A stretch of 64,000 nucleotides of DNA from Chionoecetes opilio (GCA_016584305.1 JACEEZ010022966.1:188359-252358); one strand, 5' to 3'; positions 1 to 11,972 are shown, counted from the stretch's first letter. Notes: generated by a model not told the origin, from the sequence alone. Numbers and translations: made by a program.

Positions 1-672
1 TTTATTCGACTTCGACATTATTCGGACCTCCTCCTCCTCCTTTTTTTTTTTTTTAACATGTCTTTTTTTCTTTTTCTTCTTTTTTTGCCAGACGTAGGAC
101 TGATAGTACTGTACACTGCTCCCATACAGTACTGTATTGTCTATTTCTACTGTAGATTTATTTATTTACATGATTTATCTTATGTTTATTGATATGTGCA
201 TGACTTAGAAATTTGCTATATTCACCTAATTTTTTTTTTTTTTTTTTTTTATTATTATTATTTTATCCCTGCATTACTCGGACCACTCCTTGGCCCAATT
301 AGTCCGAATACGAGGGGGTTTACGGTATATCTTTTGATGACCGTTGTACCACAGAAATGGGCTCGCTGAAATATCTGTCACTCCCTAATGATAAGAGAAA
401 ACATGATTCTGAAACACCACATGATGGAGAAGAAAAATATCTACATTGACATATATCTTTTTTTTTTCTTCACAAAACACACATAAGGGAAGGAAGGAAG
501 GAAGGAAGAGGCAGAGAAGGGCTGTAAGGTAAAGGAACTGCTGCCAGGTTATTCATTTCACTCTACGTACATTGACATTTTTTCTTTTTCTTCACAAAAC
601 ACACTATTTTGACGTAGGAGACCAGCCTCACCCAGTAACAGGGAAATAATGGCTAGTATTCCAAATTTTGTT
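1..672. other. No gene recognised; AT-rich leader
   Basis: This stretch holds T-homopolymers (near 45-55 and 230-250), a short GGAA run near 488-508, and two copies of a short 'cttcacaaaacacac' phrase (near 470 and 590). I see no reading frame with coding character and no RNA gene. Confidence 0.6.
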
Positions 673-885
673 TTAACCCCTTCACGCCCAGATCTTTCCT
701 TTGCTATAAAAAATTGTATGTTGTTGAGCTATAAAATTAAGAAAAGTCACTTAATATACCAAATCAGTTAGTGGACAAGGATACTAAACAGGTCATATCT
801 ATAAAATATTGCTTATAGTCACTAAAAATCGTCTTATGCTAGCCAAATTACAATGGAAATTACGTTTTGGGTCTCAAGGGGTTAA
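673..885. mobile_element. piggyBac-like MITE with TTAA target duplication
   Basis: The segment is bounded on both sides by TTAA (673-676 and 882-885). Just inside are inverted ends: CCCCTTCACGCCC on the left, and the complement of CCCCTTGAGACCC on the right. There is no coding capacity in about 205 bp. TTAA duplication with CCC(Y)TT-type ends is the hallmark of the piggyBac superfamily, so this is best read as a non-autonomous piggyBac-type element. Related copies lie at 9373-9580, 16412-16618 and, truncated, near 62055-62215. Confidence 0.72.
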
Positions 886-1062
886 TGAGGAAACAGAGGG
901 TGAAGTCTTGAAAATAGAAGAATAAATCAATGAATAATAACAGAGAGAGAAAATAAGGCAATAAAACATAGAGGGAAGAACTTACGGGCGACACATTCTC
1001 ATCTTTCTTCGGCGAATATATATAAAAATAATAATTATAATAAATAAATAAATAAAACTTAC

Positions 1063-1129
1063 GGGTGCGCAGGTATAGGTTGACTGTTTCCACCACCAGG
1101 GGATCATCGGGGCTCTCCTTGATGATGCA
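1063..1129 (-). CDS. Candidate internal exon of an unidentified host gene
   Basis: On the minus strand an AG acceptor (plus-strand CT at 1130-1131, after a short pyrimidine run) opens a 67-bp GC-rich segment. It encodes residues beginning CIIKESPDDPLVVETV, and it ends at a consensus GTAAGT donor (plus-strand 1057-1062). The peptide has ordinary, non-repetitive composition, unlike the AT-rich flanks. A second GTAAGT lies about 80 bp further on and could be an alternative donor in the same frame. The exon starts in phase 0, which fits direct splicing from the candidate exon at 2930-3112, also phase 0 at its 3' end. I do not recognise the protein. Confidence 0.5.
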
Positions 1130-1625
1130 CTGCGGACAGAGCATTTTTTAAGCAAATCTTACTGGGCAACATTCCTTGGATATCCAGAAGGGTGGTAGTA
1201 GGCATACCTGTTAAATTACAACTTTTTGGTATTATCATTTCCCCATTTTGTATGTTGTGTGACTCCTCCCCTCCCTTTCCATGCTGTGTTTATGAATCTT
1301 CCAGTGGCACCAACAACATTTCACTGCGCAAACAATCGGCGGGTTATAGATGGCTCCACAAGATGATATAAGCAATAATAGAAGAAATAGATATAAATAA
1401 AGATCATAATTTTTTATGCAGTAATAAGAATGTACTTCTGGATCTTACACACACACACAGACATGATGAGCCATTGCATCCCAGAAGGATTTTATGAATA
1501 AATATCTTGTCGCCCGGTAGCTTCAAAATGTCCTTACTGGGCGACAGTTTTCCATCACTGGGAGACATTTTGGTCGCCCAGTTATCATGTAAAAAAATGC
1601 ACTGACTGTGGAGGCAACCAATATT
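1130..1625. other. No gene recognised; intron-like
   Basis: AT-rich sequence with a short CA run near 1447-1460 and a phrase about 'tcgcccagt' repeated in both orientations (1508-1585). It lies between a candidate exon and the minisatellite, so it may be intronic. No reading frame of interest. Confidence 0.5.
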
Positions 1626-2812
1626 AAGAACATAAGAAAATAAGGAAGCTACAAGAAGCCATGAAGAACATAAGAAAATAAGGAAGCTACAAGAGGCCGT
1701 GAGACATAAGAACATAACAAAATAAGGAAGCTACAAGAGGCCGTGAGACATAAGAACATAACAAAATAAGGAAGCTACAAGAGGCCGTGAGACATAAGAA
1801 CATAACAAAATAAGGAAGCTACAAGAAGCCATGAAGAACATAAGAAAATAAGGAAGCTACAAGAGGCCGTGAGACATAAGAACATAAGAAAATAAGGAAG
1901 CTACAAGAAGCCATGAAGAACATAAGAAAATAAGGAAGCTACAAGAAGCCGTGAGACATAAGAACATAACAAAATAAGGAAGCTACAAGAAACCATGAAG
2001 AACATAAGAAATAAGGAAGCTACAAGAGGCCCGTGAGACATAAGAACTAACAAAAAAAGGGAAAGCTACCAGAAGCCATGAAGAACATAAGAAAAAAAGG
2101 AAGCTACAAGAACCCGTGAGACATAAGAACATAACAAAAATAAGGAAGCTACAAGAAGCCATGAAGAACATAAGAAAATAAGGAAGCTAAAAGAACCCCG
2201 TAAAGAACATAAGAAAAAAAGGAAGCTACAAGAAGCCGTGAGACATAAGACATAACAAAATAAGGAAGCTACAAGAAGCCAGGAAGAACATAAAAAAATA
2301 AGGAAGCTACAAGAAGCCGTAAAGAACATAAGAAAATAAGGAAGCTACAAGAAGCCGTGAGACATAAAAAACATAACAAAATAAGGAAGCTACAAGAAGC
2401 CATGAAGAACATAAGAAATAAGGAAGCTACAAGAACCCGTGAAAACATAAGAAAATAAGGAAGCTACAAGGGGCCCGTGAGACATAAGAACATAAGAAAA
2501 TAAGGAAGCTACAAGAAGCCATGAAGAACATAAGAAAATAAGGAAGCTACAAGAGGCCGTGAGACATAAGAACATAAGAAAATAAGGAAGCTACAAGAAG
2601 CCATGAAGAACATAAGAAAATAAGGAAGCTACAAGAGGCCGTGAGACATAAGAACATAAGAAAATAAGGAAGCTACAAGAGGCCGTGATATAAGAACATA
2701 AGAACATAAGGAAGCTACAAGAGGCCGTGAGACATAAGAACATAAGAAAATAAGGAAGCTACAAGAGGCCGTGAGACATAAGAACATAAGAAAATAAGGA
2801 AGCTACAAGAGG
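1626..2812. repeat. 38-44 bp minisatellite array, first block
   Basis: About 28 head-to-tail units whose core is 'aaataaggaagctacaag' followed by 'aggccgtgagacataagaacataag' (44 bp) or a shorter 'aagccatgaagaacataag' form (38 bp). The two forms are interspersed. The array ends near 2811 with the words 'cctacacgtggtagttcc', the same ending used by the arrays at 4270 and 11712. Open frames here, rich in Phe/Ser/Cys/Leu, are repeat artefacts. Confidence 0.95.
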
Positions 2813-2929
2813 ATGCGGGACCTACACGTGGTAGTTCCTTACTATACATTATTACTACTGTACACTAGGTAAGAGAAAAGGCCATGAGTAGGAGACTAAT
2901 ACGAGGAACAGAGAGCAGTGAAGGCCCAC

Positions 2930-3112
2930 CTCGAGCTGTGTGAGTTGCTGTTGTGTTGAGCCGGGCACCAGGGTCCTGTAGAAGTGGTAGGCCAGGTGGT
3001 GGGCCGGGGCTCGTCGCTCCTCCCCATGTATTTCCCCCAGGACCCTTATGGCCGAGTCCTGGCCATGCAGCTCCTTCTCAACCTCCAGGAATTGTAGCAT
3101 GAACCACTCGCA
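2930..3112 (-). CDS. Candidate internal exon (61 codons) of an unidentified host gene
   Basis: Minus-strand segment of exactly 183 bp, preceded by a 'cattacag' acceptor (plus-strand CT at 3113-3114) and followed by a GTGGGC donor (plus-strand AC at 2928-2929). It is fully open, GC-rich and non-repetitive. It starts CEWFMLQFLEVEKELHG, includes a basic/histidine stretch (ERRAPAHHLAYHFYRTL) and ends QQQLTQLE. The charged amphipathic pattern suggests a helical-repeat protein, but that is inference and I cannot name the family. It sits as an island inside the minisatellite, so the array occupies introns on both sides. The same gene probably continues to 1063-1129, in matching phase. Confidence 0.6.
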
Positions 3113-3125
3113 CTGTAATGACGTA

Positions 3126-4285
3126 ACAACATAAAATAAGGAAGCTACAAGAGGCCGTGAGACATAAGAACATAAGAACATAAGGAAGCTACAAGAGGCC
3201 ATGAAGAACATAAGAAAATAAGGAAACTACAGGAGGCCGTGAAGAACATAAGAAAATAAGGAAGCTACAAGAGGCCGTGAGACATAAGAACATAAGAACA
3301 TAAGGAAGCTACAAGAGGCCATGAAGAACATAAGAAAATAAGGAAACTACAAGAGGCCATAAAGAACATAAGAACATAAGAAAATAAGGAAGCTACAAGA
3401 GGCCGTCAGACATAAGAACATAAGAAAATAAGGAAGCTACAAGAGGCCATGAAGAACATAAGAACATAAGGAAACTACAAGAGGCCATGAAGAACATAAG
3501 AACATAAGAAAATAAGGAAGCTACAAGAGGCTGTGAGACATAAGAACATAAGGAAGCTACAAGAGGCCGCGAGACATAAGAACATAAGAATATAAGGAAG
3601 CTACAAGAGGCCAGGAAGAACATAAGAAAATAAGGAATACAAGAGGCCTAAAGAACATAAGAAAAAAAGGAAGTACAAGGGGCTTGGGGAAAAAAAAAAA
3701 TAAAAAAGCTACAAAAGGCCGGAACAAAAACATGAAAAATATAAAAAAAATGGGAACTAAAAAGAGGCCGTGAGAAAAAAGAACATGAGAATTAAGAAAA
3801 TAAGGAAGCTACAAGGGGCCTGAGACAAAAAAAAACATAAGAAAATAAGGAAGACAAGGGCCTTTAAAACAAAAAAAATAAGGAAGCGCAAGGGTGTGAG
3901 AATAAGAACTAAAAAATAAGGAAGCTACTTGAGGCTGTGAACATAAAACCTAAGAAAATAAGGAAGCTACAAAGGCCGTGAACATAGAACAAAAGGAAGC
4001 TACAAGGGCCATAAAAGAACAAAGAAAATAAGGGAAAAGTACAAAGGCTGTAACATAAGAAAAAAAGGAAGCTAAAAGAGGCCGGAGAATAAGAACATAA
4101 AAACCCTAAAAAATAAGGAACTACAAGGGCCAGAGACTAAAAAGCACAAGGGCCGTGAGACATAAGAACATAAGAAGCTACAAGGGGCCGGAGACAAAAG
4201 AACATAAGAAAAAAGGGAAGTACAAAGCCGTGAGCATAAAACATAAGAAAATATGGAACTAAAAGGGGGCCGCGAGACCTACACG
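3126..4285. repeat. Minisatellite array, second block, increasingly corrupted
   Basis: Same 38-44 bp family as 1626-2812. Units are clean to about 3620. After that they carry many small insertions, deletions and A-homopolymer expansions (for example around 3680-3760), a pattern typical of uncorrected long-read sequence more than of biological decay. The array ends with 'gagacctacacgtgatattcc' near 4272-4292. Confidence 0.9.
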
Positions 4286-4499
4286 TGATATTCCCTGTTA
4301 AAGCGAAAATTTACATCCATTGACATGCATTTGCCTTTATGGCTAAAAAACTAATATTTTTTTTTAAGAAAAGGAAAGCTGGGCGTGAAGGGGTTAAAAG
4401 AGCAGGATAATAGTGAAGAAGGGAAAGGGGGAAGGGAAAAAAGGGAAAAAGGGAAAGGGAAGGGAAGGGGAAGGGTGTGCGTGAGGTAAAGTGAAAGAG

Positions 4500-5395
4500 T
4501 GACAGTGCCCCTCTCTCTCTTTTTCTGTCCTCCTCTCTCTCTCTCTCTCTCCCCCTTTCTCTCTCTCTCTCTCTCCTCTCTCTGTCGTCTGTCTGTTGCC
4601 CAATCTTTCTCTCTCTCCCTCCCCCTCTCTCTCTCGAAAGGCTCCCACGGGTTCGCAAGTCCCTTCAAGCTTTCCTGGGGGTGGGGCATGGGCAGTCCGG
4701 GCCTTCCCTTCCTCCCCCAGCGGGGTTCTGAAACTCAAACCACTCTGCTGGTCTGTGACAGGTCTGAAACCAAAACACTCATAAAAATTGGAACCAAAAA
4801 TAGACGAGCAAAATTTTTGAAAAAAGTCAATATAAAAATCTGGCGTAAAAAAAAAAAAATCAGCCTCACCTCTTCAATGCCCAATGCGCCAGACCCTCTT
4901 CAATTTTTTAATATTTAGTTACAGCTATTAAAAAATTTACGTTAGTTAAGTTTAAAATAGTTAAAGCCCCCTTTTTTTTCCTTTTCTCCTCCCCATTTCC
5001 TTCCTTCCTTCCTTCCTTCTTTTTTCCCTTTCCCTTCCCTCCCTTCCTTCCTTTCCCCTTTTCCCTTCCCTTCCCCCTTCCTTCCTTCCTTCCCTCCCTC
5101 CCTTTCCCCTTCCCTTCCCTTTCCTTCCTTCCCCTCCCTTTCCTTTCCTTCCTTCCCTTTCCCTTTTCCCTTCCTTCCCTCCCCCCTTTCCTTCCTTCCT
5201 TCCCTTTCCCTTTCCCCTCCCTCCCTTTCCTTTCCCTTTCCCCTTTTCCTTCCTTCCCTCCCCCCCTTTCCCTTCCTTCCTTCCTTCCCTTTCCTTCTTC
5301 CCCCCCCCCTTTTCCTTTTCCTTCCTTCCTTTTTCCTTTCCTTTCCCTCCCCCCCTTTTCCCTTCCCTTTCCCTTCCTTCCCTTTCTTCTTCCCC
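4500..5395. repeat. Pyrimidine-rich simple repeats in copy A
   Basis: A (CT)n-rich block at about 4508-4640 and a long CCTT/CCCTT block at about 4965-5395 are separated by a ~320 bp segment shared with copy B (12065-12410). Open frames on either strand here are low-complexity artefacts. Confidence 0.92.
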
Positions 5396-5904
5396 TCAGC
5401 TCCCGTCTGCTAAATATTCAATAGTTAATCTATTACCGGGGGAAAAATTTGAAAAAAAAAAAAATTTTTGGGTTAGTTTTTTTGAGCTTATTTAGACTAA
5501 AATTGGCATGCTGACCCAAAATCTGTAGTCAGTTTTTTTTCTAGCACTCAATTTTTTTTTCTCCACAGCTTCCCCTCCAAAAAAAAAATTCCACTTGTAG
5601 CTTAGAAAAATTGCCAGTGATTCTTTTTCTCATCGAGAGCTATGTGGCAATTTGTTTGTGCAGTTACAATTGGACAGTGCGGGAGGGTGTGTGCACTCCC
5701 AATAGGTCAGTACTATCAATTTTTTGAAAGCAAAAAGCTGGATAGTGGGAAATTAGGGGTTTTGTTATGGCTTTTCTTTTAAACCCTTTGTAACAACATA
5801 CCTTGTAATTTCATTTCGTTTTATGCTTTTTTTTTTTGTTTTAAAAGTTTTTAACTTTTTCCGCTTAGTTTTTTTATTTACATAGGTTAATTTCTTTTGT
5901 TTCA

Positions 5905-7810
5905 GACATGTCTGCTCCTGCACGCCCCTCGTCGAAAAATGCCTAAACAACCCTGACTCCTTTCTGCTATATAGGTGGTAGTTTCACCTTTCCCAAAGCC
6001 CGAGGGCAAGCATCAACGTATTTGTCAAAAAGCATTTTTCGCATATTTTAAAGTGATAGTGGAATTTGGGAGGATTTTTTATGGTTTTTCTTTTAACCTT
6101 GTAAAAACATACCTTGTAATTTCTATTTGTTTTATGCTGTTTTTTTGTTTTAAAAGCTTGTACATTCCACTTATTTTTTTATTTACATGGGTTTAATATT
6201 TTTTTGTTTTTCAGATCATTCTGCTCCTGCACCCTCGTCGAAAATGCCTAAACAACCCTGACCCTTCTTGCTATTAGGTGGTAGTTTCACCTTTCCAATC
6301 AGGGGGACATCAACGTATTTGTCAAACAAGCATTTTTTCGCATTTTTTAAAGTGAACTCGGTGATAAAGAAAATTTTGGGCCCCCTACAAAGTGTCAAGC
6401 ATGTGTGAGAGATTACGGATGTGGAAAAAAGGAACACGTGAAAAGGGGCATTTGGTATCCCCAGGGTTTTGGCGAGAAAAAAAAGATCATTCCAAAACTG
6501 TTACTTTTTTTTAGTGAAAATTCGGTTTTAACAAAAAAAAAAAGTAAAATAGAATACCCAATTACCGCGTTTAAAAGACCAATGCCTCATTCAGCTGAAA
6601 TTCCAGTCCCTTTTTCGAACAACTACCCCCTCTAGAAATTGGTGTGTTGAAGAACGCAGTGATGAAATGATGCAGATTTTACTTTCACGGGTTTTCATTC
6701 GTAGGGGTTTTTATCAGCACAGTTGAATGATTTAGCACGTGATTTGGGCCTACCCAAAAAAAGTTTCAAAAATACTAGCATAAAAGACTAACGAAAAAAA
6801 CTACTTGAAAAAGGGAGTAAAAGGGTTCATACTTTGAACCAGAGAAAGACATTTCTGCGTACTTTCGAAGTGCCGCGGTTTTGTTTTTGCCAAAACATTC
6901 CTGGTTTATAAAGGAAATTAGGGCTTTCAATTACAATCCAAAAAAATGGCGTTGTTTATTGATACCAAAGCGGAGTTGAAGTGGCCTTCTACACAATGGA
7001 AATTTTGTTTGGGCAGTCCCTTTTGGGCATTCGGTCTGTCTTCGTGAAGAATTGGGATGTAAAGAGAGTCTTGTTTTATTGCAATAGAAAAACCAATTGG
7101 TCTCTGTTTGCCCAAAAAATGGTGCCCTTTCCTTTTTGGTCAACAACGGGGAAAAAATATCCCGCTTTCCTCTGTAGTGGGATACAGAGCCGGAGAACAT
7201 TGGGTTCAGACAAATTTGGCCTCCGAACTGTTTTAAACCTGGAGATCCTAACATTGTACTGACCACTTGTTGACGGGAAGAAAAAAAATTTTCCCCCCCT
7301 CTGCACAAAAAAACTAGGTCTCAGAAAAAAATTTGAAAAAAGCTTGTAAACTGATGGCGACTGTTTTGAATACACATTTTGGCTTTTTCCGGACTGTCAA
7401 TTTTAAAAAAACAAGGGCCGGTGTTTTGTGCCAAAAATTCAAAGCTCATCAAAATGAACATTTCAAGGTACTATGTCAGCCCCCTTTTAAAAGAATGCTT
7501 GGCTATCATTAAAAGACGTGTCAAGAACTTTCGGGAAAATCACGTAAAGTATTAACAAAAATTTTTCAGAAACTATTGGGACTACAAAGCACTTGGGTTG
7601 CAACATGAGTATTAAAGTACATTTTTGGGATAGCCTCTTTCAACTTTTCCGGAAAAACTTGGTGCTCTAGGACGAGCAAGGGGGAACGATTTTACCAAGA
7701 TTTGAAGGTTTATGGAAGAAATTTTCCAGGGTAGAGGATTGCATATGATGGGTGCTATTGTTGGAGCATCAAAAGCGTAGTCCTCAAATTGAACACTCCC
7801 GACAAAGCTA
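5905..7810 (+). pseudogene. Copy A version of the multicopy arthropod gene relic
   Basis: This is the counterpart of 13138-14820 in the cleaner copy, with the same order of peptide blocks but so many frameshifts that no block exceeds about 90 codons. Recognisable stretches include the start region after a 'tttcag' acceptor-like run near 5905, the ...KGIWYPQGFGE block near 6440-6470, and the FDGPQ-type region near 7400-7450 reduced to fragments. The opening ~250 bp occurs twice here (5765-6010 and 6077-6330) but once in copy B. Anything inferred from this copy should be checked against 13138-14820. Confidence 0.6.
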
Positions 7811-9372
7811 CAAAAAGTAAATTTTTTCCTTAACCCGCACACAAATTTTTGCCTTATCCTTTTTAAAAAAAAGAAATGTTAAATAAACTTCTATTCATGC
7901 CCATTTTTTTCATTTTTTTATTGTATGGTTTTTCATTTTCAACTTTTTAAAAATAAAACACTGTTACTGTTATGTACAGTATTTTTCATATTTTTTTGAA
8001 ACGAAAAACCCACAGTTCAAAAAATTGACGTGATGGAAAAACTGGATCTTTTTTACCACCCAAAAAAATTACTTAATACCGTGTCAACCTAACTCAACAA
8101 AAAAATTTTTCCCCGTGTTATTTTCGCAAACTAAAACATTTATTAAGTCGTTATCGGGAATTAATCGTCTATTAAATATTAAAGTTATTTTTAGTTAAAA
8201 AGCCCTATATATTTAAAAACTCACCGCCCCGCGGTGGGGAGGGCGGGGGCGGGGTTCTTCCACCTGTTGAAGGGATGATCCGACAAACCGTCACACAGGC
8301 CCGGGGCCCCCTGTTGGGCTTGGGCGGGGTCCGGTGGTCACGTGCTGCCCCCTGGTTCGTATTCCTCAATCATCTGTGGGTCGTTTGGCGGTTTTTCTAT
8401 TTTGGGTCTACATATATTTCTATAAAATTAATATTAAATTTAAACCGAAAATAGAGAGGACAAAAATTCTTGAAAAAGTCAATACCCTCAGAAACTGAAG
8501 TTTAAAAAAAAAAAAACAAAAATATGAAGGGAAAAAAAGATTACAGGAAAAAAGTTAATTACTAAATTCAAAAATTGGGAACCCAAAATAGAAAGAATGC
8601 AAATTTTTTTAAAAAAGTCTTTTTAATAGTAAATTTAAAAAAATTTTTCATTATTAATTAATTTAAACATTAAAAAATACCATTTTTTTTAGCAAGTAAA
8701 GATCGGGCGTGCAATTGTTAAGCTTGATGATGATGAATGGAGATGCATGTGATTACAGGGACTTTAAGTGTAACGCGAGAAAATGGGGGAAAACTGGACT
8801 CCGTTGCCAAAAGTTTTTACTTGATGGTGAGAGTAAAATAATACATATTTAGCTATTTTTTAAATGCTCACAATTTTTCTTTTTCCTCGTCCTTCATCAC
8901 ACTTCTACCCGATTCTAGCTAAAACAACAAGAAAACCCCCGTAACATTTTAAAACCCCAAAATATCATGACTCCTCTCCTTTTTTAAAATTTACTATGGG
9001 GGCCCTTTTATCCCCCCAAAAAAAAAAAAATTAAGTTGGGCATTACAATTCTCAAGTGAACTTTACAAAACAATAATTAAAAGGGGATTGCATTCTTTTT
9101 TTCTGCACCTCCCTCCCAAGACAGATTTAAACCCGTTTGGGGATACATAAAGGGGTCGAGGACTGACCTCCCTATTTTGTCGGGATCTCGGGCCGTGCTT
9201 TTGGGAAGTCTTTGTAAGATTCAAGAAAAATGATGCTTGAGTTCACCCGTCGCAGGGCCAATCGTCCCTTTCCCCCATCCATACCTATGCCCGGCACATT
9301 CCTGGTGATAACGTCCCTCAAAATGAAACCCCGATAAATGTGTTTCAAAAAACTGTCTAAAAAATCTTTCTC

Positions 9373-9580
9373 TTAAACCCCCTTTAGGCCCAGAACATAA
9401 TTTACATCGTATTTTGGGAACCTTTAAAGATTTTTTGTGAATATAAGCCATATTTTATGAATACCTGTTTTTTATCCTTGTCCCCTAACTAATTTGGTAA
9501 TTCAGTTCTTTTCGTATTTTATGGCTCGACAACATAAAAATTTTTTATAGCAAAAAAAGATCTGGACGTGAAAGAGTTAA
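9373..9580. mobile_element. piggyBac-like MITE (copy A)
   Basis: TTAA at 9373-9376 and 9577-9580 bound a ~200 bp segment. Its ends are related to the 677-881 element: an ACCCCCTTTAGGCCC-type left end and a GGACGTGAAAGAGT right end. The counterpart in copy B is 16412-16618. Confidence 0.6.
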
Positions 9581-9763
9581 AAAATGTTGGGGCAAGGACC
9601 ATACCCTCCACAGGGTTCCATGGGGATGTGGGGGGCTGTCGGGTTTATGACACGGGGAGGAGGGCGTGCCTCGTTCCCCGCTGGCCACAGACAGCAGGTG
9701 CAGCAGCTCCCAAAGACCCCCGTCTGCTTCTTTTCCCGCCAAAAAATAACTGGATATAAGATG

Positions 9764-10010
9764 ACTACCCCTAATAACCTATAGTGCCGTCATTGCCACG
9801 CACTAAGTCCCATACAAATATTACGAATTTTAGCATCACTACAGACTTTTTGTGCCCCTGAAGAGGCTCCAATAGTTTATATTTTGACATCAACTAAATG
9901 TCTTCAGTGGCACATAAAAGTTGTAGTGATGCTAAAAAATTTGTAATAATTTTTGCCTGGCGACATTTGTGCATGGGAAGTGAGGGGGACTATAGTGTTA
10001 TCTACGAAAA
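9764..10010. mobile_element. Foldback MITE (copy A)
   Basis: Degraded counterpart of the element at 16814-17079. The two arms around 9764-9890 and 9905-10010 are reverse complements around a short spacer. Same family as 53625-53889. Confidence 0.6.
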
Positions 10011-11128
10011 TGTTTTTTATCATTATTATTATCACAGGTCCGCTGCCCCCCCTCGCCAGCCCTCGCCCTAAGGGAAAAATGTGCCTTTGATTATTGACAA
10101 ATTTTTTTTTTTTATTAGATTTTATTTAAAATTTTTGATTTATTACTATTGATTATTATTTGAATCTAAAGAGTGTTTGTTTCCCTCGGTGCATTCTTTG
10201 CTTACCACACGGGTCCGCGGGGAACCATTCTTCTGTTGTGTTTTTCCGGTTGCAGGCTGTCACTCCTCTGCAACAATATAGAGCTTTTGCTTTAGTGTAA
10301 GCTAATCCGTATCTTTTATAATTTTCGCTGGGGGCACTGTACGTAGTTTTTCGTTCAAGGGGAAGGATGAAGGAAAGGAAAGGAAAAGGAAAGGGAAAGG
10401 AAGGAAGGAAGGGGGAAAGATCTATGTTTAAAAAAATACAAAAATACCAAAACGGCCTCATATTATCCCCCAAAACAACTATATTGACCCCCAAAAAAGC
10501 TGCCCTCAGACAACCTCACCCTAATACTTGCTGCCCCCTCCTCCCCCATCGCCCCCGTCTTTCCTTCTCGTAGCCGTTTTTTTTTGCGTTTTTTTTTCCT
10601 TTTCACACATTTGGTCCATTTTTCCAACCCATGCCCGCCCGGCGCCAACCTCAGAATAAAACAAAGTAGTCTTAGTTTTTTTAAGGACAAAAATTTTTTA
10701 TTTTATTTCACACACACACACCAACACACCACCCAACACACACCCAAAACAAAACCCACCTGTACATTAAAAAAAAACTGAGAGCTAGTAGTCGTCTACG
10801 TAATCTACGCAAAATAATAAAAAAAACTGTTTTTACACATTACATTATTTTTATCATTCACACACACACCACTACCACACAACCACAACATACACACCCC
10901 ACACCACACACATTCAACTTTACCACTATATAGTTACTTTCTCCTATTAGTTTATTTTCCTTATCTTTAAAGTAATCGTCCGACCATTTTATCATTTTCC
11001 CGATTTTAAAAGCATCAAATCATAGCCCTTGAGATATATCAAAATAGTCGTCACTTTTTGTATCCATCAGCCGTTTTTAAATAACCGCCAAATTCAAAAT
11101 TTTTCTTTTCAAATTCCCCGGGTTTCCC

Positions 11129-11129
11129 N
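11129..11129. other. Single ambiguous base (N) at a probable assembly join
   Basis: The only N in the window. It sits exactly where copy A stops and the minisatellite that precedes copy B begins, as expected at a contig join or an unmerged gap fill. Confidence 0.9.
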
Positions 11130-11712
11130 ATGAGGCCGCGAGACATAGAAAGACATTAAGGAAGCTACAGAGCATGAAGAACATGAATAAATAAAAAAGG
11201 AGGCCAATGAAGAACCATAAAACAAATAAAAAGCTAAAGCGGCTGCAGATGAGAAAAATTAAGAACATAGAAAATAAGGAAGCCAAGAGGTCGTGAGACA
11301 TAAGAACATAAGAAATAAGGAAGCTAAGAGGCCCGAGACTAAGAACTAAGAAAATAAGGAAGCACAAGAGGCCGTGAGACATAAGAACATAAGAAAGCTA
11401 CAAGGCGGCATAAGAACATAAGAAAATAAGGAAGCTACAAGAGGCGTGAGACATAAGAACATAAGGAAGCTACAAGAGGCCAGTGAGACATAAGAACATA
11501 GAACTAAGAAAAGGGACTACAAAGAGCTACAAGAGCCGTGGACATAAGAATAAGGAAGCTACAAGAGGCCGTGAGACATAAAAAGAACATAAGGAAGAGC
11601 TAACAAGAGGGCCAGAGCCGGAGACAATAAGAACATTAAGAAATAAGGAAGCTACAAGAGGCCGTGAGAAAATAAAGACAGAAGAAAATATGGAAGCTAC
11701 AAGAGCCGCGAG
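11130..11712. repeat. Minisatellite array preceding copy B
   Basis: The same 38-44 bp family as 1626-4285, with many small deletions, ending 'gagacctacacgtgatagttcc' (11709-11730). It holds the same position relative to copy B as the 3126-4285 array holds to copy A. Confidence 0.92.
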
Positions 11713-11940
11713 ACCTACACGTGATAGTTCCTGTTAAATGCGTAATCTTACATCCATTGACCATGCATTCTGCCTTTCATGGCTAACACATACATATTTC
11801 TTCAGCAAAGGAAAGTTTCTGGGCGTGAAGGGGTTAAAGAGCAGGATATAATCTGTGTAGAAGAGGTGAAATCGTGGGTAGGGGAAGGCAGGGAAGGGAA
11901 GGGAAGGTGTGCGTGAGGTAAGTGCAAAGGTGACAGTTCT

Positions 11941-11972
11941 CTCTCTCTCTTTCTGTCGTTTCGTCTCTCCTA

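Larger units (their letters stand above)
4262..11128 (+). repeat. Copy A of a ~6.5 kb direct duplication (low-quality version)
   Basis: This whole segment re-appears in the same order and orientation at 11712-17996. Anchors: 4272 with 11710, 4690 with 12121, 5905 with 13138, 7000 with 13950, 8230 with 15235, 9200 with 16200, 9764 with 16814, 10190 with 17260, 10960 with 17840. Differences are mostly single-base indels and homopolymer length changes, denser in copy A. Copy A also has an extra ~310 bp internal repeat (5765-6010 with 6077-6330) and a longer CA-rich stretch (10707-10915). Its last bases ('aaattccccgggtttccc') match 17978-17996, then an N follows. Likely the same locus assembled twice. 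Confidence 0.9.

Noticed and set aside
1404..3623. Several minus-strand frames rich in Phe, Ser, Cys and Leu
   Set aside because: They are translations of the 38-44 bp minisatellite, not genes; only 2930-3112 inside them has independent coding evidence.
1626..4285. CRISPR-like array
   Set aside because: Units are contiguous without unique spacers, vary in length, and the setting is eukaryotic.
4311..4918. Arg/Glu-rich and Ser/Leu-rich frames over the CT block
   Set aside because: Pure consequences of the dinucleotide repeat; frames change with homopolymer length between copies A and B.
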